The position numbers and the translations under genes were made by a program. The notes below the pieces were generated by a model. The model was not told the DNA's origin. It did no database searches and saw nothing but the letters and a program-made list of their open reading frames with translations. A stretch of 49,894 nt of DNA. Origin: a virus. The stretch spans positions 1 through 49,894 of the IMG/VR virus record IMGVR_UViG_3300008107_000080. One strand, 5' to 3'. Below, in pieces: positions 25,319 through 32,155 of this stretch. Each line of letters starts with the position of its first letter. Position 1 is the stretch's first letter.

Positions 25319-26088
25319 GGTACGTTTGGGCAGACTCCGTTAACACAAAGACCTCGAATTACGGCTTTCATACATTCTCGGTACGAGCCAACATCTTGTG
25401 GATTGTATTTAGCAATCTCTCGATCGATCGGTATTCTCCACAAGTTTAACCAATCTTTGCCACGACTACCAATTTCTCTGGTTGAAAAGCAGAGTTCAAC
25501 CATTGCTGTAACAGCACCCTTTGCTTCTGGGAGGGTTGGAGGTAAATTGTTGATAGTCTTGAGAAGATTTGTTTGTAAGAGAAGTGTTGTTGATGGATCT
25601 TTGAGAGTTTCCACTCCGGCTTTGGATACTTGACGTATACTGTCGAAGTTTGGAATAGCTGGTGGGGTAGGAGGAGTAGGAGGGTTTGGTGGTGTCGGCC
25701 CTGTTCCTGGGGGTGTAGTAGGTATAGAACCTACTACTTCGATTGTATGGAACTTGTAGTCAATAGCTGCTGTTTTGTCAGCTACGATCAACCCAAACTG
25801 GTATTTTCCTGGACTCGGAATGGAGAAAAAGATACTCGTACCACAAGATGCTGACTGTGATTTGAGTTCTTCTGGTATGATCCAAACCTTGTTTTCACCA
25901 ACTGCATCTTCATGTGATAGAAAAACCAGTGTACCGGCTAAAGCTGTACTTGGCCCCTTTATAGTTGCTTTCACAGAAGGGGTATCTTGCCCTAGTGCGA
26001 CCTGGGCGAAGAAAACCAGCCAAACAAATAAAACGTAAGGAGCAGTCTTACTTGTTTGTGCAAATACCAGAGGGTTGAAAGTTTTCAT
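25315..26088 (-). CDS. Secreted Pro-rich protein (257 aa)
   Basis: A likely signal peptide or anchor covers residues ~17-34 (APYVLFVWLVFFAQVALGQD), with a probable cleavage site after ALG. Then comes an Ig-like or PKD-like beta domain (~35-120), a linker of TPPGTGPTPPNPPTPP type (~125-142), and a helical domain ending CVNGVCPNVP. Secreted proteins with Pro linkers and CxNGxC tails suggest a periplasmic or cell-surface role during infection. The host Sec pathway would be used. Family not recognised. Confidence 0.55.
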   Translation of the reverse strand: MKTFNPLVFAQTSKTAPYVLFVWLVFFAQVALGQDTPSVKATIKGPSTALAGTLVFLSHEDAVGENKVWIIPEELKSQSASCGTSIFFSIPSPGKYQFGLIVADKTAAIDYKFHTIEVVGSIPTTPPGTGPTPPNPPTPPTPPAIPNFDSIRQVSKAGVETLKDPSTTLLLQTNLLKTINNLPPTLPEAKGAVTAMVELCFSTREIGSRGKDWLNLWRIPIDREIAKYNPQDVGSYRECMKAVIRGLCVNGVCPNVP

Positions 26089-26108
26089 GATGTCTGAGAA
26101 AGGTTGAG

Positions 26109-26633
26109 TTATTTTTTCTTGGGAGGTTCAGTTGTTGACTCAGCAGTTGCTGGTTTTGTCACGGGAGCTTTAACAGAACCAGTGTCAGACACAAGTTCGA
26201 CACCCATGATAGACAAGTTGGGTGCTGTTGCAGCAGGAGGAACAGGTTGTTGTTCTTTCTTTCTGCGATTCTCGGCAATCAGTTTAATGATTTCAAGAAT
26301 GATAGGGATAAGAACTTCCCAACCTTGGGTACTAGCTTGTGGTGCTTTTCCAAGAGCTAGAGAAACAGCTTCATCTGTTTCTTGTTCAGCAAGAGCATAA
26401 GCAGTTGCTTCGAGTTTGCCGACTAGAACGTCAAATCGGTCGACAACTGAAAGCAAGCCGACTTCGTCGTTTCCCTGGGGGAGAGTTGGTGGGCCAACCT
26501 TTTCGATAAGACAACCGGCAATCCATAGTGCTTTTTTGACAGTCTGGACGTTGATTCCGTTCTTGAGATCGGCAATCAAACCGAACACACAAGACAGAGA
26601 AATGTTGTTTGGGAATTGTGGAGCACAAGACAT
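26109..26633 (-). CDS. Hypothetical late protein with membrane-like helix (174 aa)
   Basis: Starts MSCAPQFPNNISLSCVFGLI at 26633, with a helical body. A hydrophobic stretch around WEVLIPIILEIIKLIAENRR (about 105-124) is followed by KKEQQPVPPAATAPNLS and a Thr/Pro/Lys-rich tail ending PPKKK. It could be a minor capsid or an inner-membrane-associated protein. The upstream spacer holds a tRNA-like fold (26674-26750). Confidence 0.5.
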   Translation of the reverse strand: MSCAPQFPNNISLSCVFGLIADLKNGINVQTVKKALWIAGCLIEKVGPPTLPQGNDEVGLLSVVDRFDVLVGKLEATAYALAEQETDEAVSLALGKAPQASTQGWEVLIPIILEIIKLIAENRRKKEQQPVPPAATAPNLSIMGVELVSDTGSVKAPVTKPATAESTTEPPKKK

Positions 26634-26673
26634 GACTAAATCCTTTGAGGAAGGGAGGGACAAAACGGAACAG

Positions 26674-26750
26674 TGAGCTGTGTAGGCTTCGATCCTACGT
26701 GGGGCCAAGACTAAGAGAAAGTGCAAAAACTTAATCTACCCGTCAGCTCA
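26674..26750 (-). ncRNA. tRNA-like structured element, D-arm missing
   Basis: Read on the - strand, the 77-nt segment 26750-26674 begins TGAGCTG and ends CAGCTCA, a perfect 7-bp acceptor-like stem. A GTAGG-ATCGAAG-CCTAC arm near the 3' side resembles a T-arm (box B GGTTCGANNCC with one change). A 7-position stem GATTAAG...CTTAGTC (one G-U) has a 14-base loop, not the 7-base anticodon loop. One extra base lies between T-arm and acceptor, no D-arm fits, and CCA is not encoded. It lies in the 122-bp spacer between two late genes. May be a degenerate tRNA, a processing signal or a chance fold. Confidence 0.3.
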
Positions 26751-26755
26751 GAAAA

Positions 26756-27082
26756 TTAACTTTCAACTTTTGCGTACTGGAGTTTACCAGTTACGTCTGG
26801 GGTGACAGCATCACTCGTGCAACCCAAAGCCCAACCGTTCGGCACTAGGATTTCCCTGGGGCCGATCGAAGTCGAACCTGTTACGGTTGTGGTGGTGTAC
26901 CGGTGTACTGCGATAATGTTGTTGGCAGATCCAATAGCATCGGATGGATTGAACATTCGAATGGTATGAGTACCTGTTCCGAGGTTGTTGCCTGAAACGA
27001 TGTATACTCCACCTTCGAGTGGGCCTGTGTTGGAGGACAGCACGTTTTGTGCTGGTGAGATTGGGATTGTACCTTTTATCAT
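26756..27082 (-). CDS. Small beta-rich late protein (108 aa)
   Basis: A 108-residue protein, MIKGTIPISPAQNVLSSNTG onwards, with regular beta-strand alternation (GGVYIVSGNNLGTGTHTIRMFN). Its ATG overlaps the subtilisin TGA by four bases (27079-27082), so it is translationally coupled to the protease. A beta-sandwich virion component or protease partner is plausible. No family recognised. Confidence 0.55.
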   Translation of the reverse strand: MIKGTIPISPAQNVLSSNTGPLEGGVYIVSGNNLGTGTHTIRMFNPSDAIGSANNIIAVHRYTTTTVTGSTSIGPREILVPNGWALGCTSDAVTPDVTGKLQYAKVES

Positions 27083-27999
27083 ACATACTCCAAGTTGTCA
27101 TTGAGCAGAGCATTGATAATCTCTGTGGTTTTGGGAATACCGTATCCCCAAGCAGGGTCGAAGCCAGGTTCACCCTTGTCTTGGGTGTAAACTTTGAAAA
27201 ATTCTCGGACAGCTTCTACTCCACTAAAAGCTGGGTAGCCTTCTCGTCTCATGAGTTCAATGATGAGGGCAAACAATCCAGCTGCAAACGGTGTGGCCAT
27301 GCTGGTTCCTGACATGCCGACGTAACCGTTCTGGGTAGAACAAGAAATGATGTCTTGTCCTGGGCAGACAAAATCCATTTCTCGGCCTCCGGAGGAGAAA
27401 GAGGCTCGCTGTCCATCTGATCGGTAAGCACCAATGCAGAGTGTTTCTGGGTATCTTCCTGGGTAGCCGATTGTGTTTGCTCGACCAGTAAAACCGGAGT
27501 TGCCGGCAGCAGCTACTACAACTACTCCGTTATGCCAAGCATGTTTGAGAGCATCTTGCATTGGTTGGTAGGGAGAAGATGATCCAAGAGACATACTGAT
27601 GATGTCTGCTCCTGCACTTACAGCCCAGTTAATACCAGCAGCAATTCCGTCTGAGTTTCCACTACCTCTGTTTGAAAGGACTTTACCGACCAGTAGAGAG
27701 GCAGCAGGAGCCACTCCTATACCCTCTCTCCCTAAGACCGTTCCTGCACAATGGGTTCCGTGCCCATTGCCGTCTTTCCAGCTCTCACCCTGGATAAACG
27801 AACGCCCCTCTACTGGTTCTGGTAAAACATCATGAGGATTGCAGCCTGTATCGAGGACGGCAACTTTGATTCCTTTTCCAGATACTCGATTCCAGATCGG
27901 TTCAAAAGTGGCTTTTGGTAAATGCCAAAGTTCTCCTGGTGCTGCATACATTACAACATCGGAGATAAGATCGGGAGGTAAGTATACAGGAGGACTCAT
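27079..27999 (-). CDS. Subtilisin-like serine protease (S8)
   Basis: A 306-residue subtilase with the complete catalytic triad. Asp50 is in KVAVLDTG, His80 in NGHGTHCAGT and Ser233 in GTSMATPFAAG. The oxyanion Asn167 is in AAAGNSG. No signal peptide or classical pro-domain is present; the first ~40 residues are a short lead-in. The ATG at 27999 has no SD and lies 5 bases from the intrinsic terminator tail (28004). It is the first gene after the 28.1 kb promoter. Cytoplasmic or virion-packaged action, possibly processing of virion or host proteins, is inferred. Confidence 0.92.
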   Translation of the reverse strand: MSPPVYLPPDLISDVVMYAAPGELWHLPKATFEPIWNRVSGKGIKVAVLDTGCNPHDVLPEPVEGRSFIQGESWKDGNGHGTHCAGTVLGREGIGVAPAASLLVGKVLSNRGSGNSDGIAAGINWAVSAGADIISMSLGSSSPYQPMQDALKHAWHNGVVVVAAAGNSGFTGRANTIGYPGRYPETLCIGAYRSDGQRASFSSGGREMDFVCPGQDIISCSTQNGYVGMSGTSMATPFAAGLFALIIELMRREGYPAFSGVEAVREFFKVYTQDKGEPGFDPAWGYGIPKTTEIINALLNDNLEYV

Positions 28000-28003
28000 G
28001 ATA

Positions 28004-28048
28004 CAAAAAAAAGGTTGGAACCTAGAACAAATACTAGGAACCAACCTT
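28004..28048 (-). terminator. Intrinsic terminator in the late-operon leader
   Basis: On the - strand AAGGTTGG-TT-CCTAG, loop TATTTGTT, then CTAGG-TT-CCAACCTT form a stem of 8 plus 5 bp with a TT/TT internal mismatch, directly followed by a run of eight T. This is a textbook rho-independent terminator. It lies between promoter 28095-28123 and the subtilisin start at 27999. Transcripts starting near 28088 would end after about 85 nt unless read-through is allowed. It would also stop transcription coming from the early and middle genes upstream. Confidence 0.85.
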
Positions 28049-28053
28049 AAAGG

Positions 28054-28072
28054 AGTATCATGGTCTGATACT
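28054..28072. promoter_or_regulatory. Operator copy 4, perfect palindrome
   Basis: AGTATCATGGTCTGATACT has perfect 7-base arms around five bases. It lies ~16-34 bp downstream of the predicted start site of the 28.1 kb promoter, so a bound dimer would block elongation or promoter clearance. The 49.73 kb site has the same relation to its promoter. Confidence 0.8.
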
Positions 28073-28094
28073 ATTTTGTGGCGGTTCCCCGTAG

Positions 28095-28123
28095 ATTATA
28101 CGCAGTAACCGCAGAAAAGTCAA
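28095..28123 (-). promoter_or_regulatory. Near-consensus sigma70 promoter of the late block
   Basis: On the - strand TTGACT (28123-28118), a 17-bp spacer and TATAAT (28100-28095). One mismatch in -35, none in -10, ideal spacing. GCGGTT (28081-28086) and AACCGC (28107-28112) form an inverted repeat spanning the -10 box. Predicted start is near 28088. Operators flank it on both sides (28054-28072, 28150-28168). A close relative with the same TTGACTTTT start and GCG before the -10 is found at 49772-49800. Confidence 0.85.
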
Positions 28124-28149
28124 ATAAAATTTTTATGATACCGCAAGTA

Positions 28150-28168
28150 AGTATCATGGTGTGATAGT
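28150..28168. promoter_or_regulatory. Operator copy 5, upstream of the promoter
   Basis: AGTATCATGGTGTGATAGT: six of seven positions in the second arm match. It shares its centre (TGGT) with copy 4 and overlaps the stop of the nuclease gene. Its centre lies about 40 bp upstream of the -35, so DNA looping or cooperative binding with copy 4 is possible. A half-site ATGATAC lies at 28135-28141. Confidence 0.7.
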
Positions 28169-28731
28169 TAAAGGTCTACCTTTGCAGCAACAACAGGTTT
28201 TAATGGAATCTCAAAGATGGTCGACACAGTGTATGACTCTAATTCCCTGGGGGTGGGTGTTACCCAGGGTTCTGGATCTTCAAGTGGTTCAAAGAGAGTA
28301 AAAATGTCTGTGACACGTGTTGGTGTTGTGTTACCTGCTCTTTCGGCTATTTGTAACTCAACTGGAGTCCAAGGACTCTTGGCTACTTTTCCTGTATAAG
28401 ATTTAGCCATGTAGCCTTGCAAGAGAAGGTTAGACAAGTCGAATTGAGATTTCTTATCTCCCGAAACACACCACAACTTACCAACAAACCGTCCAGCAAA
28501 CTTATCTGGTTCGATAAATTCGACACGTAAGTAGTCGTAGTTGAGTTCGAGCCACTTAGTAACCCACTTCATAACTGCTCTACCAGCCGGCGTGTTTTTT
28601 TCTGGGGTGTCGATTCCGTAGAGACGTAGGTGTCGTTCGACAAGTAAGTCACTGAATGGAGCACAACGTATGATGCAATTAAGTGTGTCACCGTCCATCA
28701 CACGTAATGCAAAAGGCTTGTAGAGGGTCAT
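28168..28731 (-). CDS. Staphylococcal-nuclease-like (SNase) protein
   Basis: A 187-residue protein with SNase family motifs: VMDGDTL (residues 11-17, metal-binding Asp), RLYGIDTPE (36-44, Arg36 and Glu44 corresponding to the catalytic Arg35/Glu43 of the model enzyme) and GRFVGKL (80-86, Arg81 equivalent to Arg87). The family hydrolyses DNA and RNA with Ca2+. No signal peptide, so intracellular action is expected. C-terminal 50 residues are Pro/Glu-rich. AAGGAAA is a strong SD. Overlaps the hydroxylase gene by four bases. Could degrade host nucleic acid. Confidence 0.85.
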   Translation of the reverse strand: MTLYKPFALRVMDGDTLNCIIRCAPFSDLLVERHLRLYGIDTPEKNTPAGRAVMKWVTKWLELNYDYLRVEFIEPDKFAGRFVGKLWCVSGDKKSQFDLSNLLLQGYMAKSYTGKVAKSPWTPVELQIAERAGNTTPTRVTDIFTLFEPLEDPEPWVTPTPRELESYTVSTIFEIPLKPVVAAKVDL

Positions 28732-29243
28732 TTGGCTTTCCTTATGATTGGGAACAAGAGGGAGTATCTATCAGGACTGTTGAGTTTGTGATGTTGAAGA
28801 TGATTCACACGGATTGCATAACCCCACCAAGTTTTAGGTTGATAAGGTGTGTGGCAAGAGTAGTGTGCGAATTCGTACCACAAAAGCATACACAAAATTG
28901 TTGTGTGTGCTGTGTAGATTCCTACCGGCAAAGCTAGGAATATAAGGCTGTTTATGAAATACACGTTGATGACCCACAAGTCCGGCAGCCCTGTTTCTGG
29001 GGTGGGATCGTGGTGGTGTCTATCGTGTGTAAATCTAAAGGGTGTCCAGATCCATTCGTGCATCAAGTATCTGTGTGCAATGTACTCGTAGATCGGCCAA
29101 CCAAATACTATTGCAGCACAGATAAAGTAATCACGAGTAGTGAGAGGTAAGGCAGATCGAAGGATGATAGCTAGTAGGGCAGCTAAAGCTATCAGTCCTC
29201 CTCTGCCGTACAAGAATTGTTTAAGTAGTTGTTTTAGTGTCAT
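28728..29243 (-). CDS. Membrane fatty-acid-hydroxylase-superfamily protein
   Basis: A 171-residue integral membrane protein with the His boxes of the fatty acid hydroxylase/sterol desaturase superfamily: HRYLMH (57-62), HDRHHH (73-78), HYSCH (127-131) and HLQHH (148-152). Hydrophobic segments lie near 15-32, 37-55 and 92-125. The superfamily uses a di-iron centre and O2 to hydroxylate lipid or carotenoid chains, with a reductase partner that would have to come from the host. It sits in a phage gene run between a dNTP pyrophosphohydrolase and a nuclease, overlapping both neighbours, so it is an auxiliary metabolic gene candidate. Substrate unknown. Confidence 0.85.
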   Translation of the reverse strand: MTLKQLLKQFLYGRGGLIALAALLAIILRSALPLTTRDYFICAAIVFGWPIYEYIAHRYLMHEWIWTPFRFTHDRHHHDPTPETGLPDLWVINVYFINSLIFLALPVGIYTAHTTILCMLLWYEFAHYSCHTPYQPKTWWGYAIRVNHLQHHKLNSPDRYSLLFPIIRKAK

Positions 29244-29853
29244 GATCGTCTGGGTGGATGTAGGTGTCGGGTTGGTCTTTGCTGTCTACTGCTTGCCACA
29301 AGGCAAATGTAAGACGAGCCATTGCATTGACTAAATGAGGTTCGTCTCGGTTGCCACGATTCCATTCGTTGATATGGTTCATGGCATGATTGAGATTATC
29401 TCGTTGTGGAATTTTCTTCCAGTTTGTATCACCATACTTTCTAGCACCAAATCCTAGACATTGAGCAAGCAGACGAAGAACAACTGGAGGAATACAATCG
29501 AATCTAGCGTCGAAATGGGATTGTCTACCACCTTGCTCATTGACGACAGTTTGGTTGTTACGACCTTCGAATGGATTGGGTTCAGGTATCCACTTATTTT
29601 CGATATCATCAAAGTGACCTTGTTCTGGATCAGGTTTGGTTTCCTGGGGTGGAGAAGGAGATGAAAGAGTTATAAACTTTTCGTTTGCTTTGGTGTTGTT
29701 AACACCTTGTTTATTTTCTTCGATAGCTTCAAGTTTGTACCACCAATTGCAGGACTTGTATTCACGTTCTGTAACTTGCCATCGTGAGAAATTGTAAAGA
29801 ACTTGGTCTCGAATGTTGAACTTGGGTGGTGGAATGGGTTGTTTTGTTGGCAT
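29221..29853 (-). CDS. DUF5664 / MazZ-like dNTP pyrophosphohydrolase
   Basis: A 210-residue protein. Residues ~107-190 carry GGRQSHFDARFDCIPPVVLR, then GFGARKYGDTNWKK and HAMNHINEWNRG with a final HLVNAMARLTFALW helix. This is the DUF5664 pattern (dATP/dGTP diphosphohydrolase-like, MazG-related helical fold). The N-terminal ~50 residues form a small SH3-like domain (DQVLYNFSRWQVTEREYK). In some phages this family (MazZ) cleans the dNTP pool, with PurZ making 2-aminoadenine; no purZ is in this window, so that link is not claimed. Shares its terminus with the terminase gene. Confidence 0.75.
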   Translation of the reverse strand: MPTKQPIPPPKFNIRDQVLYNFSRWQVTEREYKSCNWWYKLEAIEENKQGVNNTKANEKFITLSSPSPPQETKPDPEQGHFDDIENKWIPEPNPFEGRNNQTVVNEQGGRQSHFDARFDCIPPVVLRLLAQCLGFGARKYGDTNWKKIPQRDNLNHAMNHINEWNRGNRDEPHLVNAMARLTFALWQAVDSKDQPDTYIHPDDHDTKTTT

Positions 29854-32039
29854 TATTTTTGGTTCTTTATGAAAGTTCCCATGTCTAGTTTTTTGACTTC
29901 TTTTCGTGCTTTCAGAGTACAGCCAGCTTTGATAAGCAAAGCCATAGCTCCTACAGTGTTGTCAAAGTATTCGTTATCGTGCATCTTGTCGTCTTTTGTC
30001 CACTCAACGACGATACGATTTTCTTTGACGTTTGTTTTTGTTTCGGGTGATTCAGAACAAAGGTGATCTGCGTACTGCTGATGGTCGCCTGGATTTTCTG
30101 GGATGAATAGTTTGAGTGTACCTATTGTACCAGAACGAGATATGTAACCACGGTGTACAAGAGTCTTGATAGCATTGGTGTCAATCTTGAGTAGTTCGAC
30201 AACCCTGTCTGTACTTGGAGTTGAGAAGCAATGAAAGTGCATTGTTCTGTCTCCGTGTACTTGTTCCATCATAGGACGATCTTTTACACCGTAGAACAGA
30301 CCTTGTGTACCAAGGAGTAACGATCGGTGTCTGCTTTCACGTATTGCTCGAAGTATGTCGTCGGTTTGCCACATCGTATCAAAAGCAATATAACGATGTA
30401 GTAGTTCGTGACCATCTTCTCGTTTGTAAATAGTGTTAGCAAGTATTTCACCAAAGTCTCGAATAGCAGCATACATCATGTTACCAAAATCTTCTCTTTC
30501 AATGTCTGGATAGAGAGACTCAAGTTTCTTGATGATCTTACCTTTTTTCCAAATCACACCAGGTTGTGGTGGATAGGTTCCGTAATCAACAACGTATGGT
30601 CGGAGTTCTTGGTCAGATGCCATAGTCAAGTAGGTTAGTACGTCAGCGTTACAGTCAACGTGAGTTACTAGGTACTTACAATGGGCTGGCACCATTCTCC
30701 TGGGGAGGTGTGATATACGTGTCACTATCTGTTCGTGGGATGCTTTGAGGACTTCTTCATCAAGGTTCTTACGTTCGACCTTGCATTGACATTCAAAGTT
30801 GAAGGCTTCTTCGCCTTCTTCAAAATAGAATGTCATTGCATGGTGTACGGCTGATAGTTCGATTGGATCGTCTGTGTCCCACTCGTATGCGTACTCCCAT
30901 GTAGCTTGAGCACCTTCGTGGAGAGCATCAAAGTTGGTCTTAACAAACTCTGCTGCTCTACGTTGTGCTTTTTCTCTGTCACCTTCTTTTCGACGATCGA
31001 AGTTGAGAAGGATTGCAGCATATTCTTCCCATAAGTCCATGTTTTTAGGCATGGTCTTAATCATAGGGTATAGTGCAACTTCCCACGATGGTTCGTTGAG
31101 AATGAAGTGAGTAGCTACGTCACCGTCTACGTTTGGTGTGATGGTCATAACTGCTCGAATTTTCTTCGAGTGACTACCGCCAAACAAGACAGATCGTTTG
31201 ATTGTTCGAATGATTTTCTGGGAGACAGTTGGGCTGGTAGCTTCTTTGTCTGTTTGAATATCGTCGATCAATACAAAGTCTGGTCGAATAACTTTACCGG
31301 CTTCTGGCCCATAACGAATCTTACGAGAAATACCTCGAAGATTGTCTTTAGTACGAACTAGGATAACTGCACCGCTGCTTGGTTCTCCTGGGACGTGTGG
31401 GAATCGGATGCTGTCTTTTGACCAGTCGATATGAGTAGGTTCATCGTTTAGGGTTTGTCTGCTAGCTTTGAAGGCTTTACCTTCGGTAGCCTGAAAACAT
31501 TTGAGAACTACCGGAAAGTATTTTTCTAGTTCAAAGTTACCAAGCAACTCTGTTTGAAGCTGATCCATGATGTCTTGAGACTTGTCGATTGCAGATGATA
31601 CAATCAAAGCAAACTTAATGTCACCTGTTAAGATGCCAATAAGTAGCTGATTGACTGCACGAGAAGTCTTAGCAAATCCACGGGGTTCAGCTTGGACTAA
31701 CTTACCACGGGACTGAACAATACGTTGAAAACGACGAATAGCAGCATTTTGTTCTTCTCCAAATGGCTTTTGACCGGTGCTGTTGGGAAATACAGTTTGG
31801 TGCATTTTGACGTAGTCTGACCGTAGTTCTTCCCTAGCTGCAAGTAATTCTGGGGTAAGTGTGCAGTTGGCTTCTACGTTGTGAACAAGAGACCGCATAA
31901 GTGCGGATCTTTTGTCGTTACGTTTGTCAACTGAGTTCTTCCTAGTAATGGCTTGCAGAGTTTCTTCTGGGGTGAGAAATTCTGGTATACGTTCGTCATC
32001 GTCGAACTCGTCGAACATGCTAAAGGTTTTCTTTGGCAT
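29853..32039 (-). CDS. terL: Terminase large subunit
   Basis: A 728-residue terminase with an ATPase domain (VQAEPRGFAKTSRA Walker-A-like 116-127, DFVLIDDIQTD Walker B ~ residue 260, MTITPN coupling motif ~300) and a C-terminal nuclease domain (THVDCNADV, then YFDNTVGAMALL near the end, metal-binding Asp residues). It is longer than the usual 450-650 because of N-terminal and linker insertions. It drives DNA packaging at the portal. AAAGG provides the SD. It is about 8.5 kb upstream of the portal, separated by accessory genes. No small terminase was recognised. Confidence 0.92.
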   Translation of the reverse strand: MPKKTFSMFDEFDDDERIPEFLTPEETLQAITRKNSVDKRNDKRSALMRSLVHNVEANCTLTPELLAAREELRSDYVKMHQTVFPNSTGQKPFGEEQNAAIRRFQRIVQSRGKLVQAEPRGFAKTSRAVNQLLIGILTGDIKFALIVSSAIDKSQDIMDQLQTELLGNFELEKYFPVVLKCFQATEGKAFKASRQTLNDEPTHIDWSKDSIRFPHVPGEPSSGAVILVRTKDNLRGISRKIRYGPEAGKVIRPDFVLIDDIQTDKEATSPTVSQKIIRTIKRSVLFGGSHSKKIRAVMTITPNVDGDVATHFILNEPSWEVALYPMIKTMPKNMDLWEEYAAILLNFDRRKEGDREKAQRRAAEFVKTNFDALHEGAQATWEYAYEWDTDDPIELSAVHHAMTFYFEEGEEAFNFECQCKVERKNLDEEVLKASHEQIVTRISHLPRRMVPAHCKYLVTHVDCNADVLTYLTMASDQELRPYVVDYGTYPPQPGVIWKKGKIIKKLESLYPDIEREDFGNMMYAAIRDFGEILANTIYKREDGHELLHRYIAFDTMWQTDDILRAIRESRHRSLLLGTQGLFYGVKDRPMMEQVHGDRTMHFHCFSTPSTDRVVELLKIDTNAIKTLVHRGYISRSGTIGTLKLFIPENPGDHQQYADHLCSESPETKTNVKENRIVVEWTKDDKMHDNEYFDNTVGAMALLIKAGCTLKARKEVKKLDMGTFIKNQK

Positions 32040-32071
32040 GATAACCTTTCAGTGTACGAGGAGTTTGTGGG

Positions 32072-32155
32072 TTATGGTCGGTGGTCATGGATTTTGAAAG
32101 TGATGAGTATGAGAATGATAACAAACAAGCAAAGTAACCAGTGTTCTGTTGTCAT
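32072..32155 (-). CDS. 27-aa single-pass membrane peptide
   Basis: A short frame from the ATG at 32155 to TAA at 32072 encodes MTTEHWLLCLFVIILILITF followed by a basic tail (KIHDHRP). Residues 6-20 are a clean transmembrane segment. Its ATG overlaps the primase-helicase TGA in an ATGA, so translation is likely coupled. The terminase start follows 32 bases later. Short size makes chance possible, but overlap and TM character favour a real microprotein. Confidence 0.45.
   Translation of the reverse strand: MTTEHWLLCLFVIILILITFKIHDHRP

Noticed and set aside
26674-26750. Calling a standard tRNA gene
   Set aside because: No D-arm, 14-base middle loop, extra base before the acceptor strand and no CCA; kept only as a low-confidence tRNA-like element.
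29221-29853. Evidence for 2-aminoadenine (Z) DNA
   Set aside because: A DUF5664/MazZ-like protein alone is insufficient; purZ and a DatZ-type protein are not in the window.
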